From Actinomycetes bacterium (GTDB lineage: Bacteria; Actinomycetota; Acidimicrobiia; Acidimicrobiales; RAAP-2), in NCBI GenBank assembly GCA_021849765.1, contig JAJZSM010000115.1:1-5498 (forward strand): DNA of 5,498 nucleotides. The letters run 5' to 3'. The position numbers and the translations under genes were made by a program. Below the pieces are notes generated by a model that was not told the DNA's origin, searched no databases, and worked only from the letters and a program-made list of their open reading frames with translations. Positions 1 through 5,164 of the stretch are shown here, one piece after another. Within the stretch, counting starts at the first letter, position 1, and each line of letters opens with the position of its first letter.

Positions 1-339
1 CTCGGTGGCGTAGCCCTGGCCCCAGGCGTCACGCGCGAAGCAGTAGCCGAGTGCCGCGCTGACGTACTGGGGATTCCACCGTCGAAGACTGCACCAGCCA
101 AGAAAGGCGCCGTCGCGGGTGCGCTCGGCCGCGACCCGCACGCCCGTTCCCTCCCGAGCGATCTGCTCGCTCGCCTCGACGAAGGCGTGCGCCTGGTCGA
201 GCGTTCGCCACCGCGGCGAGTCCCAATAGCGCATCACGAGTGGATCGCTGTGCAGAGCGAAGAGTTCGTCGTGGTCGTCGTCGGACACCGGCCGCAGCCG
301 CAGCCGGTCGGTTGAAAGGAGGGGCGTCGTCAACGGCAC
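1..339 (-). CDS. GNAT family N-acetyltransferase, RimJ/RimL type (3' end outside window)
   Basis: The gene encodes the first 113 residues of a GNAT acetyltransferase; the C-terminus lies beyond base 1. These enzymes move an acetyl group from acetyl-CoA to an amine on a protein N-terminus, antibiotic or small metabolite in the cytosol. The protein opens with LLSTDRLRLRPVSDDD (residues 7-22), the usual beta-1 strand of the RimJ/RimL branch. HSDPLVMRYW follows at 30-39. GYCFARDAWGQGYATE (98-113) is the start of motif A, whose GQGYATE loop binds the CoA pyrophosphate. I chose the GTG at 339-337 because it begins just before the conserved strand and no nearer start exists. No Shine-Dalgarno site precedes it, and a weak leaderless-type promoter is possible. 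The upstream MFS gene is 106 bases away on the same strand. The substrate cannot be told from this part of the protein. Confidence 0.88.
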   Translation of the reverse strand, partial: MPLTTPLLSTDRLRLRPVSDDDHDELFALHSDPLVMRYWDSPRWRTLDQAHAFVEASEQIAREGTGVRVAAERTRDGAFLGWCSLRRWNPQYVSAALGYCFARDAWGQGYATE

Positions 340-345
340 GGCGTC

Positions 346-374
346 AGTCTCGTCGTGAAACGAGCGATCGTCAA
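346..374 (-). promoter_or_regulatory. Candidate leaderless promoter of the GNAT gene
   Basis: On the minus strand TTGACG (374-369) is followed, after 17 bases, by GAGACT (351-346), and six bases later by the GTG start at 339. The -35 box is good but the -10 box keeps only the A at position 2 and the T at position 6. The six-base gap matches that of the four plus-strand genes. This is inferred from sequence alone. Confidence 0.3.
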
Positions 375-445
375 CGCGGCGACGAAGGCGACGGTCGGGT
401 GCACGGTGGCGTCACCCGATCGTGTTACGCGCGGTGGGTTTGTCA

Positions 446-1804
446 CTAGTGCGAGTGACGCCAACGCAGGTGGTGCAGGTGCCGGGTGGTCGGTGGCCGG
501 TGCTTCACCCCGTCGGCGAAGACGGTTTGGTCGATCCGGCGCATCGTGGGCAGCCCCGGCAACACCGCGAGCGTGACCGCGATGCCGATGAGCGCGAGCC
601 CGGTGCGCAGGCCGGTCCAGTGGATGAGCACGGTCATCATCAGCGACCCGAGGGCCATCCCCGCGACCTCGCCACCCTCGAGGGCGCCGAGCACCCGTCC
701 GAGCTTGTCGTTGGGCACGATGTGCTGGAGGATCGTGATGGCGTTCACGTCCACCACCGAATTCGCCGCTCCGATCAGCCACATCGACAGCAGCGCCGCA
801 CCCAGGGTTGGCAGCACCGCGATGATGACCAGGGGAGCGGCCCACACGATCACGCCCAGGGCAAAGTCCATCGCGAGCTGTGCGCGCTCCATCAGCATGA
901 GCGCGACGAAGCCACCGACGAGGCCCCCGATGCCGAGCAGCGACTCCATGAGGCCCAGTCCCGAACTGCCGATGTGGAGCATCTTCAAGGCGATCGCGAC
1001 GGTGAACACCGCTGACGCGCCCGCGACGACGCACTGCAAGACGTAGAGCACGACGAGGGTCAGCACGTTGCGGTCATTGCCGATGAGCCGAAAGCCCTGG
1101 ATGGCGCGTGCGAGGAAGCTCTGGGCACGTGCGTCGCGTTCGTCGGGCGCCTGGCGGAGCAATTCGATGATCTCGGGCGAGCGTTCTGCGTCGGTTGGGG
1201 CGTGAATCGAGAAGACGACGATCGCCGACCACACGAACGTTGCCGCGTCGAAGCTGAACGCGGCGGACACGTTCGTGAACGCGAGCAGGAAACCGGCGAG
1301 AGCCGGGCCGGCGAAGAAGCCGACGCTCTCGATCGTGCTCGAGACGACGTTGGCCCCGGCGATCTCGTCGTGATTCTTCGCGAGCGTCGGCAGGATCGAG
1401 GCCTGGGAGGGCCGGAACGCCGTTCCGGCGAGGCCGACGAGCACGACGAGGACGTAGACGTACCACTTCGAGCCGTGCAGGGCGATGATGGTCGCCGCGA
1501 GCGCTACCAAAACGAGTCGGACGAGATCCGACGCCACCATGATGATCCGCCGGTCGTACTGGTCGGCCAGGGTCGACGTGAATGGCGCCACCGACGCGAT
1601 GGCGACGTAGCGCACGACCGCGAGCACCCCGACGGCGGTCGCTCCGCCGCTGCGATAGACGAACACCACGGCGCTGAGCGAGAAGACGCCGTCGCCGATG
1701 AGCGAGACCCCGAAGGCGAGGAAGATGCGTCGCAGGGCGGGATTGGCGAAGACGTTCGCCATGGCCGTCTTTGACGAGCGCAACTCCTCGCGAACCTGAC
1801 TCAT
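446..1804 (-). CDS. MFS transporter, EntS/MFS_3-like exporter with His-rich C-terminus
   Basis: This 452-residue integral membrane protein belongs to the major facilitator superfamily. It most resembles the MFS_3/EntS-like branch, which exports drugs, siderophores or other small molecules by proton antiport. Hydrophobic segments alternate through residues 26-50, 56-76, 88-110, 115-135, 160-178, 183-200, then 247-275, 284-305, 312-331, 335-350, 375-395 and 400-418, consistent with 12 helices and a cytoplasmic loop at about 201-245. Motif A is visible in the loop after helix 2 (STLADQYDRR, 77-86). The stretches AFRPSQASILP (129-139) and ITILQHIVPNDKLGRV (356-371) are typical of this branch. The start is ATG at 1804, with GAGGAG six bases upstream. 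The last 19 residues hold six histidines (435-452), which is unusual for the family. The substrate is unknown. The 120-base gap from the upstream minus-strand gene leaves room for its own promoter, but I saw no convincing one. Confidence 0.92.
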   Translation of the reverse strand: MSQVREELRSSKTAMANVFANPALRRIFLAFGVSLIGDGVFSLSAVVFVYRSGGATAVGVLAVVRYVAIASVAPFTSTLADQYDRRIIMVASDLVRLVLVALAATIIALHGSKWYVYVLVVLVGLAGTAFRPSQASILPTLAKNHDEIAGANVVSSTIESVGFFAGPALAGFLLAFTNVSAAFSFDAATFVWSAIVVFSIHAPTDAERSPEIIELLRQAPDERDARAQSFLARAIQGFRLIGNDRNVLTLVVLYVLQCVVAGASAVFTVAIALKMLHIGSSGLGLMESLLGIGGLVGGFVALMLMERAQLAMDFALGVIVWAAPLVIIAVLPTLGAALLSMWLIGAANSVVDVNAITILQHIVPNDKLGRVLGALEGGEVAGMALGSLMMTVLIHWTGLRTGLALIGIAVTLAVLPGLPTMRRIDQTVFADGVKHRPPTTRHLHHLRWRHSH

Positions 1805-1810
1805 CGACCG

Positions 1811-1816
1811 CTCCTC
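1811..1816 (-). promoter_or_regulatory. Shine-Dalgarno site of the MFS gene
   Basis: On the minus strand GAGGAG lies six bases before the ATG at 1804. It is a strong ribosome binding site and fixes the start of the transporter. Confidence 0.75.
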
Positions 1817-1901
1817 ACGTCACCTTCACTCGAGAATGGCGACCTCGCCGCAACCCCCATTCGACAAACACCGCTGCCGTTGGCCTCAACCCGCCCGCGA
1901 C

Positions 1902-1918
1902 TCGGTCCGCGGACCCGA
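1902..1918 (-). terminator. Palindrome just after the small gene; possible terminator hairpin
   Basis: GGTCCGCGGACC (1904-1915) is a perfect 12-base palindrome. In the minus-strand transcript the stem can extend outward with one bulged G (TCGG/CCGA edges). It begins seven bases past the stop codon of the small minus-strand gene, where a terminator would sit. No T-tract follows, so it may instead be an operator or chance. Confidence 0.35.
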
Positions 1919-1924
1919 CCTGGC

Positions 1925-2266
1925 TCAGTCGACCGCGCGATTGGCCAGCATCTCGAAGTGCTCGTAGAGACGCGCTTCGCCGAGTTGACCGCGCAGCGTT
2001 TGGGCGTACGAACCGACCTTGGCCCACATGCCCTCGATCCAAAACAGGTCGCTCAGCAGCTCCCACGCCAGCACGCCGTGCTTGACGAGCGCGCCCGCCG
2101 TCTCGCCGAACATAAGAACGGTGCGGGCCGCGTCGGCGCTCGCCGTGTCGGTCGTGGCGTCGAAGCCTTCGCGGAAGATATCGGACATGGCGGAATCAAG
2201 TCCGATTTCGCTGCTCCAGCGCACCAGGTCCATGAACACCTTTGCGTCGTCATGGGTCACCGCCAT
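1925..2266 (-). CDS. Small helical protein of unknown function (DUF4760-like?)
   Basis: This 113-residue soluble protein has no signal peptide or membrane segment. Its sequence suggests several amphipathic helices, such as DDAKVFMDLVRWSSEIGL (6-23) and GETAGALVKHGVLAWELLSDLF. It ends with GEARLYEHFEMLANRAVD, which reminds me of small actinobacterial proteins carrying a DUF4760-type domain. That resemblance is from memory and weak, and I do not assign a function. There are no clear metal ligands or catalytic motifs. I chose the ATG at 2266 because the nine-base purine run AAAGGGGGA sits only four bases before it. The frame stays open to an ATG at 2467, but those 67 extra residues would overlap the divergent CoA-transferase gene start and cover the AT-rich promoter region. 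The MFS gene lies 120 bases downstream on the same strand and could be co-transcribed. Confidence 0.78.
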   Translation of the reverse strand: MAVTHDDAKVFMDLVRWSSEIGLDSAMSDIFREGFDATTDTASADAARTVLMFGETAGALVKHGVLAWELLSDLFWIEGMWAKVGSYAQTLRGQLGEARLYEHFEMLANRAVD

Positions 2267-2270
2267 GTCG

Positions 2271-2279
2271 TCCCCCTTT
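2271..2279 (-). promoter_or_regulatory. Shine-Dalgarno site that fixes the start of the small minus-strand gene
   Basis: On the minus strand AAAGGGGGA ends four bases before the ATG at 2266. It is the best ribosome binding site in this frame and rules in favour of the short 113-residue protein over the longer reading frame that begins at 2467. Confidence 0.7.
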
Positions 2280-2334
2280 GCGGCACCGCCGCTGGTCACT
2301 CGTCTGGTGGCCCAAGCACGCCCCGCTTCGGCCA

Positions 2335-2343
2335 ACCATATAG
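2335..2343 (-). promoter_or_regulatory. Candidate -10 region for the small minus-strand gene
   Basis: The minus strand reads CTATATGGT here, containing TATGGT (fits TANNNT) in the AT-richest stretch of the window, 2336-2400. A start site near 2328 would give a leader of about 60 bases carrying the Shine-Dalgarno site. No clear -35 box was found at the usual distance. Confidence 0.28.
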
Positions 2344-2445
2344 AGCGCGAGTCCATTACGGCGTTTTGATAGTTGAGAGAATTCTTTGCGATTCGCGTGC
2401 GCATCTGCTCGTCCAGGCGCAAAGAGCACTCGTCGCTCGCAGCGT

Positions 2446-2451
2446 TAGGCT
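2446..2451 (+). promoter_or_regulatory. -10 element of a leaderless promoter for the CoA-transferase gene
   Basis: TAGGCT fits the TANNNT -10 consensus and is followed by exactly six bases (CTCGCA) and the GTG start. With no purine-rich ribosome binding site present, transcription likely begins at or next to the start codon. No good -35 box is visible. The same eight bases, GTTAGGCT, recur before the glycosyltransferase gene at 5151-5158. Confidence 0.6.
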
Positions 2452-2457
2452 CTCGCA

Positions 2458-3984
2458 GTGACCCCACCGGACCAGTCTCGAATCCACAACGCCGCTATTG
2501 CGAGCCGGGTGATGACGCCCGACGAGGCGGCCGAGTTCATCCGGCCCGGTGACAACGTGGGCATGAGCGGGTTTACCGGGGCCGGGTACCCCAAGGAAGT
2601 GCCTGGCGCGCTCGTACGCCGGGTCGAGGCGGCGGCCGCGCGCGGGGACCGATTCGCGGTGAGCGTCTGGACCGGTGCCTCGACCGCGCCCGAGCTCGAC
2701 GGCGCCCTCGCGGCCGTCGACGCGATCGATCTGCGCATGCCCTACCAGTCGGACCCAGTCAGCCGCGCCAAGATCAACGCCGGCCTCGTCGACTACCTCG
2801 ACCTGCACCTCTCACACGTCGCCCAGATGGTGTGGGAGGGCGCCTTCGGGCACCTCGACGTCGCCGTAGTCGAGGTGGCCGGCGTCACCGCCGACGGCAA
2901 TCTCATCCCGTCCTCGTCGGTCGGCAACAACAAGACCTGGATCGACCAGGCCGATCGCGTGATCCTCGAGGTGAACGCCTGGCAGCCCGAAGCGTTTGCG
3001 GGCATGCACGACGTCTACTACGGGACCGCCCTGCCGCCGCAGCGCAAGCCGATCCAGATCGTCTCGGCCTCGGACCGCATCGGCGTGCCCTACCTGCGCT
3101 GTGCGCCCGAGAAGATCGTCGCCGTGGTCGAGACCTACGCGCCCGATCGCAATACCGCCTTCAAGCCGGTCGACGAGACCTCCCAGCTCATCGCCCAGCA
3201 CCTCCTCGAATTCCTCGCCCACGAGGTGAGACACGACCGTCTGCCGGCCGGGCTGCTGCCTCTGCAGTCGGGCGTCGGCAACATCGCCAACGCGGTGCTG
3301 CGCGGACTCGACGGGGGGCCGTTCCGCCCGCTCACCGCCTACACCGAGGTCATCCAGGACGGCATGCTCGCCCTCTTGCAGTCGGGCACGATGGACTCGA
3401 TCTCGGCGACCGCCTTCTCGTTGAGTGAGGAGGGCGCGGCCGACCTGCACGCCAACATCGCCGACTACCGCCAGCGGATCGTGCTGCGGCCCCAGGAGAT
3501 CAGCAACCACCCCGAGGTGATCCGCCGACTGGGCTGCCTGGCGATGAACGGCGCCATCGAGGCCGACATCTACGGCAACATCAACTCGACCCACGTCATG
3601 GGCACGAGCATCATGAACGGCATCGGGGGATCGGGCGACTTCGCGCGCAACGCCTACGTCGCGATGTTCCTGACGCCCTCGACCGCCAAGGGCGGCGCGA
3701 TCTCCTCGATCGTTCCCATGGTGAGTCACGTCGACCACACCGAGCACGACGTGCACGTCATCATCACCGAACAGGGTGTGGCGGACCTGCGCGGCCTCGC
3801 GCCACGTCGTCGCGCCCAGAAGATCATCGACCAGTGCGCGCACCCCGACTACCGTCCCATGCTCCAGGACTACCTCGACCGGGCGAGCGCATCGGCGTCG
3901 GGCAAGCACACGCCCCACCTGCTCGACGAGTCGCTGTCGTGGCACGCACGATTCCTGCGCGACGGCACGATGCGCCTCCGCTGA
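2458..3984 (+). CDS. Succinyl-CoA:acetate CoA-transferase / acetyl-CoA hydrolase family (AarC/Cat1 type)
   Basis: This 508-residue cytosolic enzyme is a class I CoA-transferase of the AarC/Cat1/Ach1 group. AarC swaps CoA between succinyl-CoA and acetate, giving succinate and acetyl-CoA; relatives work in propionate fermentation or acetate detoxification. It looks collinear with AarC (about 505 residues) from end to end. Landmarks are SGFTGAGYPKEVP (37-49), SGVGNIANAV (271-280), TEVIQDG (296-302) with E297 as the catalytic glutamate that forms the glutamyl-CoA thioester, NGIGGSGDFARN (387-398) with the glycine-rich oxyanion/CoA loop, and ITEQGVADLRGL (436-447). The tail SGKHTPHLLDESLSWH (481-496) also matches. 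The GTG at 2458 is preferred to the ATG at residue 19 because SRIHNAAIASRV corresponds to the AarC N-terminus and a -10 hexamer sits six bases upstream. It stands alone, divergent from the small unknown gene. The exact acyl-CoA preference cannot be read from sequence. Confidence 0.95.
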   Translation: MTPPDQSRIHNAAIASRVMTPDEAAEFIRPGDNVGMSGFTGAGYPKEVPGALVRRVEAAAARGDRFAVSVWTGASTAPELDGALAAVDAIDLRMPYQSDPVSRAKINAGLVDYLDLHLSHVAQMVWEGAFGHLDVAVVEVAGVTADGNLIPSSSVGNNKTWIDQADRVILEVNAWQPEAFAGMHDVYYGTALPPQRKPIQIVSASDRIGVPYLRCAPEKIVAVVETYAPDRNTAFKPVDETSQLIAQHLLEFLAHEVRHDRLPAGLLPLQSGVGNIANAVLRGLDGGPFRPLTAYTEVIQDGMLALLQSGTMDSISATAFSLSEEGAADLHANIADYRQRIVLRPQEISNHPEVIRRLGCLAMNGAIEADIYGNINSTHVMGTSIMNGIGGSGDFARNAYVAMFLTPSTAKGGAISSIVPMVSHVDHTEHDVHVIITEQGVADLRGLAPRRRAQKIIDQCAHPDYRPMLQDYLDRASASASGKHTPHLLDESLSWHARFLRDGTMRLR

Positions 3985-4003
3985 CGCCGCCTGGCGCCAC
4001 CTC

Positions 4004-4022
4004 GGCACCACTGGTCAGTGCC
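4004..4022 (+). terminator. Inverted repeat after the CoA-transferase gene; possible terminator
   Basis: Twenty bases past the stop codon, CACTG-GT-CAGTG (4009-4020) lies within a second inverted pair, GGCAC (4004-4008) and GTGCC (4018-4022). Only one of the two stems can form at a time. No T-tract follows, so it would be a weak, non-canonical terminator. The 131-base gap also holds the promoter of the next gene. Confidence 0.3.
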
Positions 4023-4103
4023 GGGCGCTACCGACGCGTCGGGGTCGACCCAAAGACCACCACGGCCGACGCGGACGAATCCAGGGGACCGGCCGACGCC
4101 GAG

Positions 4104-4109
4104 TAGATT
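4104..4109 (+). promoter_or_regulatory. -10 element of a leaderless promoter for the mini zinc-finger gene
   Basis: TAGATT, the closest match to TATAAT in this set, is followed by six bases (CGCCCC) and the GTG at 4116. There is no Shine-Dalgarno sequence between them, which supports a leaderless transcript and this start. Confidence 0.6.
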
Positions 4110-4115
4110 CGCCCC

Positions 4116-4304
4116 GTGTCAGAAATCACCAACGAGACCGTGACCTCGATCGAAGCGACGCTCGATCGCGTCGAACGAGCCCTCGAACGCCTGCGCGCCG
4201 GGACCTACCGGCAGTGCCAGGTGTGCTCGCGAGCCATCGACGAGGCCGACCTCATCGCGAACCCGCTCGTGAGCCACTGCGGGGAGCACCCCGAACTGGG
4301 CTGA
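4116..4304 (+). CDS. Mini DksA/TraR-type zinc-finger protein
   Basis: This 62-residue protein has a short helix (about residues 8-28, ending ALERLRAGTYRQC) followed by a zinc-ribbon of DksA/TraR type. The zinc ligands would be C34, C37, C55 and H58. The CxxC-x17-CxxH spacing is the same as the C4 finger of DksA, with the last Cys replaced by His. DksA proteins bind the RNA polymerase secondary channel through a long N-terminal coiled coil with acidic tip residues. That coiled coil is missing here, so a DksA-like effect on transcription cannot be assumed; it may bind another partner. The GTG at 4116 is favoured by the -10 hexamer six bases before it. It converges on sodN with 18 bases between the two stop codons, so the two are not co-transcribed. 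Confidence 0.82.
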   Translation: MSEITNETVTSIEATLDRVERALERLRAGTYRQCQVCSRAIDEADLIANPLVSHCGEHPELG

Positions 4305-4322
4305 GCGCCTCGCGGACCGCGG

Positions 4323-4739
4323 CTACTTCTTGGTCGCCCAGAAGATCTCGGCGATCGCGTCGATCTCGCTCAGGAGGCGGTCGGCCACGACGACGTCGTT
4401 GGTCTTCTTGGCGTCGCCGGCGGACTTGGTCGCCATCCAGAACAGGTCGTGCAGGTTCGGGAACTGCTTGAGGTGCTCGACCTTGAAGTAGTCGGTCCAC
4501 AGCACCCACAAGTGGTGCTTGACGAGCTCGCAGCGCTCTTCTTTGATGATGGTGGCGCGGACCTTGAAGTCGGGGTCGCTCGAGGCGTTGTACTTCTCCA
4601 TGGTGGCCTTCACGGACTGGGCCTCGATGCGCGCCTGGGCGGGATCGTAGACGCCGCACGGCAGGTCGCAGTGGGCGTAGACGCTCAGCGCAGTGGTGCG
4701 CGCGTCGAGCAGTTCGGTGAGACGAGAGACGATCGACAT
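4323..4739 (-). CDS. sodN: Nickel superoxide dismutase precursor
   Basis: The 138-residue precursor gives a nickel-dependent superoxide dismutase, which turns superoxide into oxygen and hydrogen peroxide in the cytosol as a hexamer of four-helix bundles. The nickel hook HCDLPCGVY is complete at residues 23-31. After cleavage between A22 and H23 the mature enzyme would have 116 residues, close to the 117 of the Streptomyces enzyme. In mature numbering H1, C2 and C6 bind nickel, D3 and Y9 shape the site, and E17 and R47, known to hold His1, are both present. The C-terminus EIFWATKK is also typical. The ATG at 4739 has GAAAGG six bases upstream; an ATG eight codons earlier lacks such support. 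sodX, whose product should remove the 22-residue propeptide, is divergent 89 bases away. Expression is probably nickel-dependent, as in Streptomyces, but I see no clear Nur box. Confidence 0.97.
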   Translation of the reverse strand: MSIVSRLTELLDARTTALSVYAHCDLPCGVYDPAQARIEAQSVKATMEKYNASSDPDFKVRATIIKEERCELVKHHLWVLWTDYFKVEHLKQFPNLHDLFWMATKSAGDAKKTNDVVVADRLLSEIDAIAEIFWATKK

Positions 4740-4745
4740 GGTGGG

Positions 4746-4751
4746 CCTTTC
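4746..4751 (-). promoter_or_regulatory. Shine-Dalgarno site of sodN
   Basis: On the minus strand GAAAGG lies six bases before the sodN ATG at 4739 and directly abuts the inverted-repeat cluster at 4752-4774. It selects the 138-residue form over the start eight codons earlier. Confidence 0.6.
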
Positions 4752-4774
4752 GGGTGCTGGCACCCCGAGGGTGC
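4752..4774. repeat. Three alternating copies of a hexamer in the sodN leader
   Basis: GGGTGC (4752-4757), its reverse complement GCACCC (4760-4765) and GGGTGC again (4769-4774) are separated by two and three bases. The middle copy can pair with either neighbour, giving two mutually exclusive hairpins in a sodN transcript that starts upstream of 4774. One of them ends right at the Shine-Dalgarno site. It could equally be a protein operator in the sodN-sodX divergent region. The repeat is seen directly; its role is inferred. Confidence 0.5.
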
Positions 4775-4786
4775 GTTTCGCGGGTA

Positions 4787-4801
4787 CTGCCAGGCAGGTT
4801 A
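4787..4801 (-). promoter_or_regulatory. Dyad CTGCC-A-GGCAG and possible sodN -10 box
   Basis: CTGCCAGGCAG (4787-4797) is a perfect 11-base dyad in the middle of the divergent region. Overlapping it on the minus strand, TAACCT (4801-4796) fits TANNNT and could be the sodN -10 box, giving a leader of about 50 bases. There is no recognisable -35 box. A repressor on this dyad would cover the sodN start site. Confidence 0.27.
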
Positions 4802-4816
4802 GTCAGTTCCCTCGGA

Positions 4817-4822
4817 TATCGT
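4817..4822 (+). promoter_or_regulatory. -10 element of a leaderless promoter for sodX
   Basis: TATCGT fits TANNNT and is followed by six bases (TCGCTC) and the GTG at 4829, with no ribosome binding site in between. It decides the sodX start in favour of this GTG rather than the in-frame ATG at 4754. Confidence 0.58.
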
Positions 4823-4828
4823 TCGCTC

Positions 4829-5155
4829 GTGATCAGGCCGCTGACGACCGTCGTGCGCCGGATCGCCGTCGTGGGCAGTTCGATGGAGCCGACCTACCGC
4901 GACGGCGACCGGCTGACCGCCGTGCGACGGTGGCGTCGCGTGCGCGTGGGCGACGTGGTCGTGGTGCCCGATCCGCGCGACCCGACGCGCCCGCTGCTCA
5001 AGCGCTGCGCCGCGCGCGACGCCAGGCGCCTGGACCTGCGCGGGGACAACCCGTCGGCATCCACCGACTCGCGCGACTTCGGCTGGGTCGAGGAGCGCCG
5101 GGTGCGCTGGCTCGTGGTGCAGTCATCGGGTGGCCACGACCAGGGGCGCCGTTAG
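4829..5155 (+). CDS. sodX: Nickel-type superoxide dismutase maturation protease
   Basis: This 108-residue serine peptidase of the S24/S26 signal-peptidase-like fold is expected to cleave the SodN propeptide and free the nickel-binding His. The core motif VVGSSMEPTYRDGD (14-27) carries the catalytic S18. DVVVVPDPRDPTRPLLKR (42-59) carries the general-base lysine K58. GDNPSASTDSRDFGWV (72-87) is the third conserved block and matches SodX proteins well. Unlike type I signal peptidases it has no obvious membrane anchor, in keeping with a cytosolic substrate. The GTG at 4829 gives a protein that begins just before the catalytic strand, as in the family. A start at 4754 would add 25 residues lying over the sodN leader repeats. 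It diverges from sodN, and its stop codon TAG forms part of the -10 box of the next gene. Confidence 0.94.
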   Translation: MIRPLTTVVRRIAVVGSSMEPTYRDGDRLTAVRRWRRVRVGDVVVVPDPRDPTRPLLKRCAARDARRLDLRGDNPSASTDSRDFGWVEERRVRWLVVQSSGGHDQGRR

Positions 5156-5158
5156 GCT
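5153..5158 (+). promoter_or_regulatory. -10 element of a leaderless promoter overlapping the sodX stop codon
   Basis: TAGGCT starts on the sodX stop codon (TAG, 5153-5155) and is followed by six bases (GCCCCT) and the ATG at 5165. No Shine-Dalgarno sequence is present. The preceding GT makes an eight-base identity with the promoter at 2444-2451. Confidence 0.57.
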
Positions 5159-5164
5159 GCCCCT

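Noticed and set aside
1202..1774. 190-codon plus-strand frame across the transporter gene
   Set aside because: Its Arg/Glu/Asp-rich translation is typical of an antisense shadow; the opposite strand is a clear MFS protein.
2267..2467. N-terminal extension of the small minus-strand protein to an ATG at 2467 (180 residues)
   Set aside because: It would overlap the divergent CoA-transferase start, translate the AT-rich promoter region, and ignore the strong AAAGGGGGA site before the ATG at 2266.
2812..4011. Long 399-codon reading frame antisense to the CoA-transferase
   Set aside because: It is a shadow of a strongly conserved gene in GC-rich DNA and shows no recognisable domain.
4311..4321. 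CGCGG-A-CCGCG palindrome between the convergent zinc-finger and sodN genes
   Set aside because: Its one-base loop and lack of a T-tract make it a poor terminator, and such GC palindromes are common at this base composition.
4754..4828. SodX start at ATG 4754
   Set aside because: The extra 25 residues do not belong to the family and lie over the sodN leader repeats; the GTG at 4829 has the shared -10 spacing.
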